DNA of 64,000 nt, from contig NZ_LIXI01000001.1 of assembly GCF_001905595.1 (NCBI RefSeq), positions 248,001 through 312,000 on the forward strand. The letters run 5' to 3'. Origin of the DNA: Streptomyces sp. CB00316. Lineage in GTDB: Bacteria; Actinomycetota; Actinomycetes; Streptomycetales; Streptomycetaceae. A program made the position numbers and the translations under genes. Positions 55,084 through 64,000 of this stretch are shown here, one piece after another. The notes under the pieces were generated by a model that saw only the letters and a program-made list of their open reading frames with translations, was not told where the DNA came from and did no database searches. Every line of letters starts with the position of its first letter. Position 1 is the first letter of the stretch.

Positions 55084-56762
55084 GCCACGACCACGACGAC
55101 CGGCCGCAGCTCACCGCCGCGCAGGCCGCCGCCGTCCTGACCCCGCCGCCCGGCCGCAACGGCGGTGACCTGGTCGTCGAGTCCCTCCAAGGGCTCGGCG
55201 CGACCACCGTCTTCGGCCTGCCCGGCCAGCACGCGCTCGGCATGTTCGACGCGCTGCGCCGCTCCTCCCTCCGTTACGTCGGACTCCGCGTCGAGAACAA
55301 CGCCGGGTTCGCCGCCGACGCGTACGGCCGGATCACGGGTGAAGTGGCGCCCCTGCTCCTCTCCACCGGGCCTGGCGCCCTCACCTCGCTCGCCGCCCTC
55401 CAGGAGGCGGCCGCCGCCTCCGCCCCCGTCCTCGCGATCTCCAGCCAGATCCCCACGGCGGGGCTCGGCGGCGGGCGTCACGGGTATCTGCACGAGCTGC
55501 GCGACCAGCAGGCCTCCGTGCGGGACATCGTGAAGTCGGTGCACACCGTGCGGGCCGCATCCCAGATCCCGTCGGCGATCGCCGCCGCCTGGGAGTCCGC
55601 TCTGACCGCCCCCCACGGGCCGGTCTGGGTGGAGATCCCGCAGGACGTGCTCCTCGCCGAGACGACCCTGCCCGTCGTCAGCGCCATGGACGCCACCCCG
55701 CGTGAGCTCTACCCGCGCCCCGAGCTGACCATCGCCGCCGCGCACCTGCTGTCGAACGCCGAGCGGCCCGTGATCATCGCGGGCGGCGGAGTCGTACGCT
55801 CCGACGCGTCCGGCAAACTGCGCGCGCTGGCCGAGAAGATCGACGCCCCCGTCGTGACCACCTTCGGCGGCAAGGGAGCCTTCCCCTGGGAGCACCCCCT
55901 CTCGCTGCGCTCCTGGCTGGAGGACCGGCACACCACCGACTTCCTGGAGGACGCGGACGTCCTGCTCGTCGTCGGCTCGGGGCTCGGCGAACTCTCCTCG
56001 AACTACCACACCTTCCGCCCCCGCGGCCGGGTCATCCAGATCGAGGCGGACGCCGGGAAGCTGGAGTCCAACCACCCCGCCCTCGGCATCCACTCCGACG
56101 CCCGCGAGGCGCTGTCCGAGCTGCTGGAGGCCGTGGAGTCCCGCGAGGACGCGGGAGCGGTGGAGCGCGTAGTCGCGGTGCTGGAGAAGGTACGGGCCCG
56201 GATCGACGCCCAGGGGCTCACCCTGGAGCAGCAGGTCCTCGACGCCGTCCGCCAGGCGCTGCCCGACGGATCGCCCAGCTTCTGGGACATGACGATCCTG
56301 GCCTACTGGGCGTGGTCCGCGTTCGACGCGCGGCGCCCCAACACCATGCACTCCGCCCAGGGCGCGGGCGGCCTCGGCTACGGCTTCCCGGCGGCCATCG
56401 GCGCTGCCTCCGCCGACCCGACCACCCCGGTGCTCGCGGTCTCCGGCGACGGCGGCGCGATGTACTCCATCGCGGAGCTGGCCACCGCGCGCCAGTACGA
56501 CCTGCCGCTGACGTGGCTGATCGTCGACGACGGAGGCTACGGCATCCTGCGCGAGTACATGACGGGCGCCTTCGGCGAGGCCACGGGGACCGAGCTGTCC
56601 CGCCCGGACTTCGTCGCCCTCGCCGGGTCCTTCGGCGTGCCCGCAGTCCGTACGACACCGGAGTCGCTCGCCGCGGACCTGGGCAAGGCCCTGGCCGAGC
56701 CCGGACCGTCCGTCGTCGTGCTCCCAGCCCTGCTGCGGATGTTCGAGCCGACGCATCTGTAG
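55080..56762 (+). CDS. Thiamine-diphosphate-dependent enzyme (2-ketoarginine decarboxylase candidate)
   Basis: 560 residues, GTG start. Acetolactate-synthase-like three-domain fold. The N-terminal PYR domain has [16 protein letters not shown] and the catalytic Glu in [16 protein letters not shown] central Rossmann-like domain (about 210-350) follows, and then a PP domain with [16 protein letters not shown] and IVDDGG for TPP/Mg. Annotation as acetolactate synthase is unlikely because it is coupled to a ureohydrolase with no regulatory subunit. By analogy with Pseudomonas AruI it could decarboxylate 2-ketoarginine to 4-guanidinobutyraldehyde. Three 18-base repeats straddle the stop. Confidence 0.85.
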   Translation: MSHDHDDRPQLTAAQAAAVLTPPPGRNGGDLVVESLQGLGATTVFGLPGQHALGMFDALRRSSLRYVGLRVENNAGFAADAYGRITGEVAPLLLSTGPGALTSLAALQEAAAASAPVLAISSQIPTAGLGGGRHGYLHELRDQQASVRDIVKSVHTVRAASQIPSAIAAAWESALTAPHGPVWVEIPQDVLLAETTLPVVSAMDATPRELYPRPELTIAAAHLLSNAERPVIIAGGGVVRSDASGKLRALAEKIDAPVVTTFGGKGAFPWEHPLSLRSWLEDRHTTDFLEDADVLLVVGSGLGELSSNYHTFRPRGRVIQIEADAGKLESNHPALGIHSDAREALSELLEAVESREDAGAVERVVAVLEKVRARIDAQGLTLEQQVLDAVRQALPDGSPSFWDMTILAYWAWSAFDARRPNTMHSAQGAGGLGYGFPAAIGAASADPTTPVLAVSGDGGAMYSIAELATARQYDLPLTWLIVDDGGYGILREYMTGAFGEATGTELSRPDFVALAGSFGVPAVRTTPESLAADLGKALAEPGPSVVVLPALLRMFEPTHL

Positions 56763-56798
56763 AAGCCGACCCATCTCAAGACGCCGACGCATCTGTAG
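56745..56798 (+). repeat. Three tandem 18-bp repeats across a stop codon
   Basis: Copies at 56745, 56763 and 56781 share CCGAC-G/C-CATCT and end GTAG, CAAG and GTAG. The first contains the stop of the TPP-enzyme gene. The 18-base period preserves frame, so the repeat probably arose by local duplication of the gene's end. The following 56799-57077 shows no gene. Confidence 0.75.
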
Positions 56799-57077
56799 GG
56801 CGTGCATCCGTAGCGGCGATCCGGTCCGAGGTCGCCCCGGGCCGGCCCGCCGCCGGACCTCCGCCGCTCACAGTTCCGCCGGTTCGCCGCGGGTTACTAC
56901 CCGCCGGGCCGGGGCCGCGAACCGGTCCTAGGACCCCGGGCCCGTACGCCCCCGGCCATCGGCCCGCTTCGCCCCCCTTTTGTTGCGGAGGGATGAAATC
57001 CGCTCCCCGCCGTGTTGGTGCCTTCCGGAAGATCAGGCGGAACAGATGGATCAGCGGAGAAGGTCGGGAGGCAACGC

Positions 57078-60000
57078 GTGACGGGCGCAGAGCAACAGGG
57101 GTGGGGCCGACGGCTGACCGGATACGCGTGGCGGTACCGGCGCAACGTCGTGCTCGCGCTCGGCTCCTCGCTCGCCGGGATGGCCGTCATGGCCCTCGTC
57201 CCGCTGATCACCAAGGTGATCATCGACGACGTCGTCACCGACCACACCCGCTCGCTCGCCGTCTGGACCGGCCTCCTCATCGGTGCCGCCGTCCTCGTCT
57301 ACATCGCCACCTACATCCGCCGCTACTACGGCGGCCGGCTCGCCCTGGACGTCCAGCACGACCTGCGTACGGACATGTACGCGACGATCACGAAGCTGGA
57401 CGGCAAGCGGCAGGACGAGCTCTCCACCGGGCAGGTCGTCGGCCGGGCCACCAGCGACCTCCAGCTCATCCAGGGGCTGCTGTTCATGCTCCCGATGACC
57501 ATCGGGAACATCCTGCTCTTCCTGCTCTCCCTGGTGATCATGGCGTGGCTCTCCCTGCCGCTCACCCTCGTCGCCCTCGCCGTCGCGCCCGCCCTCTGGG
57601 CCATCGCGCGCCGCTCCCGTAAGCGTCTCTTCCCCGCCACCTGGTACGCCCAGGGCCAGGCCGCCGCTGTCGCCGGGGTCGTCGACGGGGCCGTCTCCGG
57701 AGTCCGGGTCGTCAAGGGGTTCGGCCAGGAGGACCAGGAGATCGGCAAGCTCCGCGAGGTCAGCCGGAGGCTCTTCGCCGGGCGGCTGCGCACCATCCGG
57801 CTGAACTCCCGCTACACCCCCGCCCTCCAGGCCGTGCCCGCGCTCGGCCAGGTCGCCATGCTCGCGCTCGGCGGCTGGCTGGCCACCCGGGGCGAGATCA
57901 CCCTCGGCACGTTCGTCGCCTTCTCCACCTACCTCGCCCAGCTCGTCGGCCCGGTCCGGATGCTCGCCATGGTCCTCACCGTCGGCCAGCAGGCCCGCGC
58001 CGGCGTGGAGCGCGTCCTGGAGCTGATCGACACCGAGCCCTCCCTGCGGGACGGCACCAAGGAGCTGCCCGCCGACGCCCCGGCCGGCATCGAGTTCGAT
58101 GATGTGAGCTTCGGTTACGCTTCGCTTCGCTCCGCCTCCGCCACAGACACAGACCTCGTAAGCGGAGCCTCGGAGCGCCCGGTCCTCGACGGGTTCTCGC
58201 TCACCGTCGAACCCGGCGAGACCGTCGCGATCGTCGGCGCCTCCGGCAGCGGCAAGTCCACCCTCTCGCTCCTGCTGCCCCGCTTCTACGACGTCTCCCA
58301 CGGCGCCGTACTCATCGGCGGCCACGACGTCCGCGAGCTCACCCAGGCGTCCCTGCGCGCCGCCATCGGGCTCGTCCCCGAGGACAGCTTCCTCTTCTCC
58401 GACACCGTCCGCGCCAACATCGCCTACGGTCTCCCCGACGCCACCCAGGAGCAGATCGAGCAGGCCGCCCGTGCCGCCCAGGCCCACGGCTTCATCTCCG
58501 CGCTGCCCGACGGGTACGACACCACCGTGGGCGAGCACGGGCTCACCCTCTCCGGCGGCCAGCGCCAGCGCGTCGCCCTCGCCCGCGCCATCCTCACCGA
58601 CCCCCGCCTCCTCCTCCTGGACGACGCCACCTCCGCCGTCGACGCCCGCGTCGAGCACGAGATCCACGAGGCCCTCAAGCAGGTGATGGAGGGTCGGACG
58701 ACGCTGCTCATCGCCCACCGCCGCTCCACCCTCCAGCTCGCCGACCGCATCGCCGTCCTCGACGGCGGCAGGCTCGCCGCCCTCGGCACCCACGAGGAGC
58801 TGGAGCGGACCTCCCCGCTCTACCGCCGTCTGCTCACCGACCCCGACGAGCTCGGCTCCACCTCCCCGGGCCACCGGCCGCTGCACACCGAGGCGGACCC
58901 CGACGGCGACCGCTCCCTCCAGAAGGAGCTGGACGCCGAGTTCGACGCCGAGCGCGGTGTCACGCCCGAGCTGTGGATCCGCAAGGAGGAGGACCGGGAC
59001 GCCACGGTCGCCGGGATGCCCGCCACCCCCGAGCTGCTCGCCCAGGTCGAGGCCCTGCCGCCCGCCACGGACACCCCGCAGGTCGACGAGGCGCGTGCCG
59101 TGCGGTCCGAGGACTCCTACGGGCTGCGCCGGCTGCTGCGCGGCTTCGGCGGCGTCCTGCTCGTCAGCCTCGGGCTCGTCGCCGTCGACGCCGGCATGGG
59201 CCTGCTGCTGCCGGTCCTGATCCGGTACGGCATCGACGAGGGCGTCACCCAGGTGTCGATCGGCGCGGTGTGGGCGGCCTCCGCGATCGCCCTGGCCGTC
59301 GTGGTCGTCCAGTGGGTGGCCCAGACGGGCGAGATCCGGATGACCGGCCGGACCGGCGAGCGGGCCCTCTACTCGCTCCGCCTCAAGATTTTCGCCCAGC
59401 TCCAGCGGCTCGGCCTCGACTACTACGAGCGCGAGCTGACCGGCCGGATCATGACCCGGATGACCACGGACGTGGACGCGCTCTCCACGTTCCTCCAGAC
59501 CGGCCTGGTCACCGCGTTCGTCTCCGTCGTCACCTTCTTCGGCATCATGGTCGCCCTGCTGGTCCTGGACGTCCAGCTCGCCCTGGTCGTCTTCGCGACG
59601 CTGCCCGTGCTGATCATCGGGACCTTCTTCTTCCGCCGCAGCAGCGTCAAGGCGTACGAACTGGCCCGTGAGCGCATCAGCGGGGTCAACGCCGACCTCC
59701 AGGAGTCCGTCTCGGGCCTCCGTATCGTCCAGGCCTTCGGCCGGGAGCACGACGGGGCCGCCCGCTTCTCCGAGCGCAGCGACAGCTACCGCCAGGCCCG
59801 GGTGCGCGGACAGTGGCTGATCTCGATCTACTTCCCGTTCGTCCAGTTGCTGGCCTCCGTCGCCGCCGCCGCCGTGATCATCGTCGGCGCGGGCCGGGTC
59901 GACAACGGCACGCTCACCACCGGCGCCCTCGTCGCCTACCTCCTCTACATCGAGCTGTTCTTCGCCCCCGTCCAGCAGCTCTCCCAGGTCTTCGACGGCT

Positions 60001-60878
60001 ACCAGCAGGCCACCGTCTCCCTCGGCCGCATCCAGGAGCTGCTGCGCGAGCCCACCTCCACCGCCGACTCGGACGAACCGCTGGACGTGCACTCCCTGCG
60101 CGGCGAGATCGTGTTCGATAACGTCTCCTTCGCGTACGACAAGGAGGACGAGGCGGTGGAGGCCCTCACCGGCGTCGACCTGCGCATCCCGGCCGGACAG
60201 ACGGTCGCCTTCGTGGGCGAGACGGGCGCCGGCAAGTCGACCCTGGTCAAGCTCGTCGCCCGGTTCTACGACCCCACCAGCGGGCGCGTCACCGCCGACG
60301 GCACCGATCTGCGCCACCTCGACATGACCGCTTACCGCCACCGCCTCGGCGTCGTCCCGCAGGAGGCGTACCTCTTCCCCGGCACGGTCCGTGACGCCAT
60401 CGCCTACGGGCTGCCCGACGCCACCGACGCCCGGGTGGAGGCGGCCGCCCGCGCCGTCGGCGCGCACGACATGGTCGCCACCCTGGAGGGCGGCTACCTC
60501 CACGAGGTCGCCGAGCGCGGCCGTAACCTCTCCGCCGGGCAGCGCCAGCTCATCGCGCTCGCCCGCGCCGAGCTCGTCGACCCGGACATCCTGCTCCTGG
60601 ACGAGGCCACCGCAGCCCTGGACCTCGCCAGCGAGGCCCTGGTCAACCAGGCCACCGACCGGCTCACCGGCCGCCGCACCACGCTGGTGGTGGCGCACCG
60701 CCTGACCACCGCCGCCCGTGCCGACCGGGTCGTGGTGATGGACCAGGGGCGTGTCGCGGAGGACGGCACGCACGAGGAGCTGCTGGCCCGGGACGGGCGG
60801 TACGCCCGGCTGTGGCGCACGTTCATAGGGGAGGGCATGGGCGAGGGCATAGGGGAGGACGAGCCGGCGGGCGTCTGA
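57078..60878 (+). CDS. Fused double ABC exporter (TMD-NBD-TMD-NBD)
   Basis: 1266 residues. GTG 57078 follows GGGAGG; the open frame extends 22 codons upstream without similarity. Two complete exporter halves on one chain. NBD1 has Walker A GASGSGKS (387-394), signature LSGGQ and Walker B LLLLDD with Asp516 where the catalytic Glu is expected. NBD2 has GETGAGKS (1047-1054), signature LSAGQ and Walker B LLLLDE with Glu1176. So one ATP site is probably degenerate, as in heterodimeric multidrug exporters. Residues about 348-367 (ASLRSASATDTDLVSGASER) are an unusual insertion before the first Walker A. Substrate unknown. Confidence 0.93.
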   Translation: MTGAEQQGWGRRLTGYAWRYRRNVVLALGSSLAGMAVMALVPLITKVIIDDVVTDHTRSLAVWTGLLIGAAVLVYIATYIRRYYGGRLALDVQHDLRTDMYATITKLDGKRQDELSTGQVVGRATSDLQLIQGLLFMLPMTIGNILLFLLSLVIMAWLSLPLTLVALAVAPALWAIARRSRKRLFPATWYAQGQAAAVAGVVDGAVSGVRVVKGFGQEDQEIGKLREVSRRLFAGRLRTIRLNSRYTPALQAVPALGQVAMLALGGWLATRGEITLGTFVAFSTYLAQLVGPVRMLAMVLTVGQQARAGVERVLELIDTEPSLRDGTKELPADAPAGIEFDDVSFGYASLRSASATDTDLVSGASERPVLDGFSLTVEPGETVAIVGASGSGKSTLSLLLPRFYDVSHGAVLIGGHDVRELTQASLRAAIGLVPEDSFLFSDTVRANIAYGLPDATQEQIEQAARAAQAHGFISALPDGYDTTVGEHGLTLSGGQRQRVALARAILTDPRLLLLDDATSAVDARVEHEIHEALKQVMEGRTTLLIAHRRSTLQLADRIAVLDGGRLAALGTHEELERTSPLYRRLLTDPDELGSTSPGHRPLHTEADPDGDRSLQKELDAEFDAERGVTPELWIRKEEDRDATVAGMPATPELLAQVEALPPATDTPQVDEARAVRSEDSYGLRRLLRGFGGVLLVSLGLVAVDAGMGLLLPVLIRYGIDEGVTQVSIGAVWAASAIALAVVVVQWVAQTGEIRMTGRTGERALYSLRLKIFAQLQRLGLDYYERELTGRIMTRMTTDVDALSTFLQTGLVTAFVSVVTFFGIMVALLVLDVQLALVVFATLPVLIIGTFFFRRSSVKAYELARERISGVNADLQESVSGLRIVQAFGREHDGAARFSERSDSYRQARVRGQWLISIYFPFVQLLASVAAAAVIIVGAGRVDNGTLTTGALVAYLLYIELFFAPVQQLSQVFDGYQQATVSLGRIQELLREPTSTADSDEPLDVHSLRGEIVFDNVSFAYDKEDEAVEALTGVDLRIPAGQTVAFVGETGAGKSTLVKLVARFYDPTSGRVTADGTDLRHLDMTAYRHRLGVVPQEAYLFPGTVRDAIAYGLPDATDARVEAAARAVGAHDMVATLEGGYLHEVAERGRNLSAGQRQLIALARAELVDPDILLLDEATAALDLASEALVNQATDRLTGRRTTLVVAHRLTTAARADRVVVMDQGRVAEDGTHEELLARDGRYARLWRTFIGEGMGEGIGEDEPAGV

Positions 60879-60973
60879 ACCGGCCTCCGGGCCCGCCCGT
60901 GCAACCTCCCGGCGGTCTGCTGCGTCGTAGCCAGGGACGCACAGGTGCGTACAGATGTCAGGTGGGGGCGAAA

Positions 60974-61399
60974 GTGTTCGACAGGACGGCGGGAACCAGA
61001 GGACCGCGGAGACGGTCCCGGCACGAGGGGGTGGCGGCGCGCCTCCTCGTCGTGCCGCTGCTGGCCGGTCTCGTGCTCCTCATCGGCGCCCCGGCGACGG
61101 CGGCCCAGGCCGCCCCCGGTTGCTCCGGCCGCCCCGCGAAGACCATCACGTTCGCGACGGGGGAGCTGCGCGTCTACAAGAGCCGGGCCCACGCGTGTGC
61201 CGTCACCGTCGCCAGGAAGCCGGGCAAGCGGCGGGCGATGAGCGTCACGCTCCAGCCGCGCGGCGGACGCGTGGTCAAGGACAGCGGTTCGTTCACGCAG
61301 ATGGCCGGTCCGGTGACGGTGAACGCCCTCAACCGCTGCGTCCGGGCCACCGGAGCGGTCGCCGGGAAGTCGGCCGCCACCGGCTGGATCCTGTGCTGA
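60974..61399 (+). CDS. Small secreted protein
   Basis: 141 residues from GTG 60974, after GGTGGGGG (GTG 60962 is possible). The long basic N-terminus and hydrophobic core LLVVPLLAGLVLLIGA end at ATAAQAA, a signal peptide. The mature part of about 95 residues has four Cys (in PGCSG, HACAV, NRCVR and the last residue), giving room for two disulfides, and a beta-rich pattern (ITFATGELRVYKS, MSVTLQPRGG). Similar small exported proteins occur in Streptomyces; function unknown. Confidence 0.75.
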   Translation: MFDRTAGTRGPRRRSRHEGVAARLLVVPLLAGLVLLIGAPATAAQAAPGCSGRPAKTITFATGELRVYKSRAHACAVTVARKPGKRRAMSVTLQPRGGRVVKDSGSFTQMAGPVTVNALNRCVRATGAVAGKSAATGWILC

Positions 61400-61547
61400 C
61401 CACGCCGTAGGACCCGTAAGGGAAGCGCGTGAGGGAAACAGGTATGGGAAACGCGTGAGGAACCAGGACACGCGCAACTGGGTCTGGCGCGCGGTGCGTT
61501 GCCCTCGCTAAGTTCACGGCCACTGTTGTGAATCAAGGGGAGGGTGC

Positions 61548-63035
61548 ATGCGCAAGGCGCTCACAGGGGTTCTCTCGCTCGCGGTGCTCATCGGCACGGT
61601 GGGAGCGGCGGGAGCCTCGGCCGGTGCGGCCACCGCCGCGGAACCGGACGCGAAGCGGAACAGCCTCACTGCCGTACACGGCGGAGAAGCGAGCAACGAG
61701 GACATCAAGGACCGCATCCTGGCGATCCCGGGGATGAGCCTGATCGAGGAGAAGCCCTACGCCGGATACCGCTACTTCGTCCTCAACTACACCCAGCCGG
61801 TCGACCACCGGCGCCCGTCCGAGGGCACGTTCCAGCAGCGGATCACCGTGCTGCACAAGGACACCGCCCGTCCGACGGTCTTCTCCACCAGCGGCTACAA
61901 CGTCTCCACCAACCCCGGCCGCAGCGAGCCGACGCAGATCATCGACGGGAACCAGGTCTCCCTGGAGTACCGATTCTTCACCCCGTCCCGCCCGGCGCCC
62001 GCCGACTGGTCCAAGCTCGACATCTGGCAGGCGGCCACCGACCAGCACCGGGTGTTCACGGCGCTGAAGAAGATCTACGCGAAGAAGTGGCTGGCCACCG
62101 GCGGCTCCAAGGGCGGCATGACCGCCACGTACTTCGAGCGGTTCTACCCGAAGGACATGGACGGCGTCGTCGCGTACGTCGCGCCCAACGACGTCGTGGA
62201 CCACGAGGACTCCGCGTACGACCGGTTCTTCCGGAACGTCGGAACCAAGGAGTGCCGCGACAAGCTGCAGGCGGTGCAGCGCGAGGCGCTGGTCCGCCGG
62301 GCCCCGCTCCTGGAGAAGTTCAAGGAGTACGCCGTCGCCAACGGCCTCACCTTCACCACCCTGGGCTCCTTCGACCGCGCCTACGAGGCCGCCGTCATGG
62401 ACTACATCTGGGCGTTCTGGCAGTACAGCACGCTCGCCGACTGCGCCGAGATCCTGACCGACGCCAAGAACGCCACCGACGAGACGATCTGGGACGCCGT
62501 CGACGCGATCTCCGGCTTCGGCTACTACTCCGACCACGAGCTGGAGCGCTACACCCCCTACTACTACCAGGCGGGCACCCAGCTCGGATCGCCGGACATC
62601 AAGCAGCCCTGGCTCGGCGACCTGAGCCGCTACGGCTACCAGCCCCCGCGCAACTTCGTGCCCCGCTCCATCCCCATGACGTTCGACCGGGGCGCGATGC
62701 GGGACGTGGACAGCTGGGTCCGGAACAACGCCCACCAGATGCTGTACGTCTACGGGGAGAACGACCCGTGGCGCGCGGAGCCCTTCCACCTCGGGCGCGG
62801 TGCCGAGGACAGCTACGTCTACACCGTGCCGGGCGGCAACCACGGCGCCCGGATCTCCGGTCTGACCGACGACCAGAAGGCGAAGGCCACCGCCGCGATC
62901 CAGCGCTGGGCGGGGGTCGCCCCGGCGGCCGTCCAGGCGGACCCGGCGAAGGCGAAGCCGCTGGCGAAGTTCGACACGAGGCTGGACCAGCTCAACGGCG
63001 AGGTGGAGCGCGACGAGGGCGTCCTGCGCCCGTAG
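61548..63035 (+). CDS. Secreted S37 family aminopeptidase (PS-10 type)
   Basis: 495 residues. A signal peptide (about 1-31, ATAAEP) precedes an alpha/beta-hydrolase peptidase of family S37, known from the Streptomyces PS-10 tripeptidyl aminopeptidase. The nucleophile elbow is GGSKGGMTA; the acid is likely in YGENDPW and the His in GGNHGARI. It should release N-terminal tri- or tetrapeptides outside the cell. ATG 61548 follows AGGGGAGGG. A perfect bidirectional hairpin follows the stop. Confidence 0.9.
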   Translation: MRKALTGVLSLAVLIGTVGAAGASAGAATAAEPDAKRNSLTAVHGGEASNEDIKDRILAIPGMSLIEEKPYAGYRYFVLNYTQPVDHRRPSEGTFQQRITVLHKDTARPTVFSTSGYNVSTNPGRSEPTQIIDGNQVSLEYRFFTPSRPAPADWSKLDIWQAATDQHRVFTALKKIYAKKWLATGGSKGGMTATYFERFYPKDMDGVVAYVAPNDVVDHEDSAYDRFFRNVGTKECRDKLQAVQREALVRRAPLLEKFKEYAVANGLTFTTLGSFDRAYEAAVMDYIWAFWQYSTLADCAEILTDAKNATDETIWDAVDAISGFGYYSDHELERYTPYYYQAGTQLGSPDIKQPWLGDLSRYGYQPPRNFVPRSIPMTFDRGAMRDVDSWVRNNAHQMLYVYGENDPWRAEPFHLGRGAEDSYVYTVPGGNHGARISGLTDDQKAKATAAIQRWAGVAPAAVQADPAKAKPLAKFDTRLDQLNGEVERDEGVLRP

Positions 63036-63055
63036 GTATCCGCCCGTAACCGCTC

Positions 63056-63099
63056 GTGCCCGCCGGCTCCCCTTCGTACGGAGGGGAGCCGGCGGGCAC
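63056..63099. terminator. Bidirectional terminator
   Basis: The 18 bases at 63056-63073 pair perfectly with 63082-63099 (arms GTGCCCGCCGGCTCC and GGAGCCGGCGGGCAC at the outer ends), between convergent genes. Confidence 0.9.
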
Positions 63100-63119
63100 A
63101 GTGTCGCTGCGGTCCCGCG

Positions 63120-64000
63120 CTAGTACGACAGCCCGTGGCCCACCGGGTACAGCACCCGCGCCGGGTCGTCCGCCCGCTGGACCGGGACCGGGAGCCTGCC
63201 CTCCGGGTGCGCGCGGCCCGCGATGACCCGGGCGGCGGCGCGGAGTTCGACGTCCGTCCAGGAGTAGGACGCCAGGATCGCGGCGACCCCCCGCCCGGTG
63301 AGGTGGGCGGCGTCGTACGGGTTGCGGACCGCGACGGCGACCACCGGGACGCCGGTCGCCACGAGGGCCTCGACGAGGGCGAGTTGGGCGCTGCTCGCCG
63401 TAATGTTGTACGTGGCCACGACCACCGCGTCCCTGCCCTGCGCGGCGGCGACGGCTTCGGCGGTCTTCGCCTGGTTCGGGGCCGTACCGGTGGACAACGC
63501 CGTCGCGGAGAAGCCCAGTTCGGTGAAGGCGCCGGCCAGGGTGGTGGTGGGCGGGCCTGTCGTACCGGACGGGGACGCCGGGTCGGCGCCCACCACGAGC
63601 AGCCGTCGGTGCGTGCGGCGGGAGAGCGGGAGCAGGGCGCCGGGGTCGGCGAGCAGGGTCGTCGTGCGCTCGGCGATCCGGTCGGCGTCGAGGAGGTGCT
63701 TGCGGATGCCGACCGTACGGTCCACCCCCCGGCCGGTGACGAACGGGTCGCGGAAGAGCCCCAGCCTGGTCTTGAGCCGCAGGATGCGCAGGATCGACTC
63801 ATCGACCCGCGCCTCACTGATCTCACCGCCCCGCACCGCCTCCAGGACCGCGTTCCACGCGACCGAGAGGTTCGGCGGGTTCAGCAGCTGGTCCACGCCC
63901 GCCAGGAGCGCGAGGACCGGCACGCGGTCGTCGCCGTACTTCGTGCGCACGCCCTCCATGCCGAGCGAGTCCGTGACCACCACCCCGTCGTAGCCCAGCT
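63120..64000 (-). CDS. Glycoside hydrolase family 3 (beta-N-acetylglucosaminidase-like), C-terminal part
   Basis: The 5' end lies beyond base 64000; 293 codons are present. The visible start is the GH3 nucleophile block LGYDGVVVTDSLGMEGV (Asp in TDS), then GVDQLLNPPN and the C-terminal alpha/beta sandwich (about 145 residues on) with LLVVGADPAS, DAVVVATYNI and YPVGHGLSY at the end. A likely role is hydrolysis of GlcNAc-containing glycans or cell-wall recycling outside the cell. The presence of a signal peptide cannot be judged. Confidence 0.9.
   Translation of the reverse strand, partial: LGYDGVVVTDSLGMEGVRTKYGDDRVPVLALLAGVDQLLNPPNLSVAWNAVLEAVRGGEISEARVDESILRILRLKTRLGLFRDPFVTGRGVDRTVGIRKHLLDADRIAERTTTLLADPGALLPLSRRTHRRLLVVGADPASPSGTTGPPTTTLAGAFTELGFSATALSTGTAPNQAKTAEAVAAAQGRDAVVVATYNITASSAQLALVEALVATGVPVVAVAVRNPYDAAHLTGRGVAAILASYSWTDVELRAAARVIAGRAHPEGRLPVPVQRADDPARVLYPVGHGLSY

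Noticed and set aside
57051..60773. 1240-codon open frame antisense to the ABC exporter gene
   Set aside because: Low-complexity Gly/Asp/Glu/Val-rich product expected from reading GC-rich codons in reverse; the plus strand carries a textbook ABC exporter.
1..64000. CRISPR arrays, rRNA genes, complete insertion sequences, replication origins
   Set aside because: No regularly spaced repeats, rRNA-like blocks, transposase motifs or DnaA-box clusters were seen on reading the window.

Overview
The window is chromosomal DNA from a Streptomyces-type actinomycete. The evidence is very high GC with G/C-rich third codon positions, frequent GTG starts, a complete desferrioxamine (desABCD) operon, adpA carrying a bldA-type TTA codon, and DmdR/IdeR-style iron control. 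From memory, the gene order orn-adpA-usp-glmS-des-liu-like operon resembles the S. coelicolor core region. I could not run an alignment, so the species is not assigned.

Layout. 1-7.5 kb is an accessory-looking stretch beside a tRNA-His gene. It holds cell-surface and unknown-function genes (DUF4331, DUF4394, a CHRD protein, a class F sortase, a damaged PRC-barrel gene, a VanZ/RDD membrane protein) and a broken integrase that abuts the tRNA. 7.5-14.3 kb holds tRNA-His, oligoribonuclease, the developmental regulator AdpA, a universal stress protein, glucosamine-6-phosphate synthase, a small conserved protein and a DUF4429 protein. 14.4-19.6 kb is desABCD with its iron box. 19.7-22.6 kb is a GNAT/MFS pair divergent from an HxlR regulator, next to a scrap of an FG-GAP gene. 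22.8-30.5 kb is a compact locus with an RpiR regulator, a secreted cyanophycinase-like enzyme, an M20 peptidase, a polar amino-acid ABC importer and a divergent second secreted S51-like protein. I read it as a candidate system for scavenging cyanophycin or related Asp/Arg polymers.

30.7-37.1 kb is a leucine/isovalerate catabolic operon (acyl-CoA dehydrogenase, HMG-CoA lyase, biotin-dependent carboxylase alpha and beta chains). A divergent TetR gene follows, with two matching operators and an apparently leaderless promoter. 37.1-38.9 kb is full of decayed genes (GPP34, NB-ARC and TetR fragments). 38.9-43.7 kb encodes a cellulose-synthase-like GT2 and a rare-looking three-part protein, OafA acyltransferase-SGNH-GH16. 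43.9-49.1 kb holds a phosphatase-like protein, TesB, a second acyl-CoA dehydrogenase, DUF5713, MarR and PRC-barrel proteins. 49.6-56.8 kb holds a second OafA-SGNH acyltransferase, a PucR regulator, a deletion scar of a probable sodium:solute symporter carrying a Streptomyces intergenic repeat, and a translationally coupled ureohydrolase/TPP-enzyme pair that fits the arginine transaminase route. 57.1-64 kb holds a fused double ABC exporter, a small secreted protein, an S37 peptidase and the C-terminal part of a GH3 enzyme.

Three themes link the genes. Arginine and nitrogen salvage: the 23-30 kb importer locus could feed the 54-57 kb arginine pathway. Acyl-CoA metabolism: two dehydrogenases, a thioesterase and the leucine operon. 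Cell-surface polysaccharide and protein modification: GT2, two OafA proteins, GH16, GH3 and the sortase. At least eight decayed or frameshifted genes sit between intact core genes.
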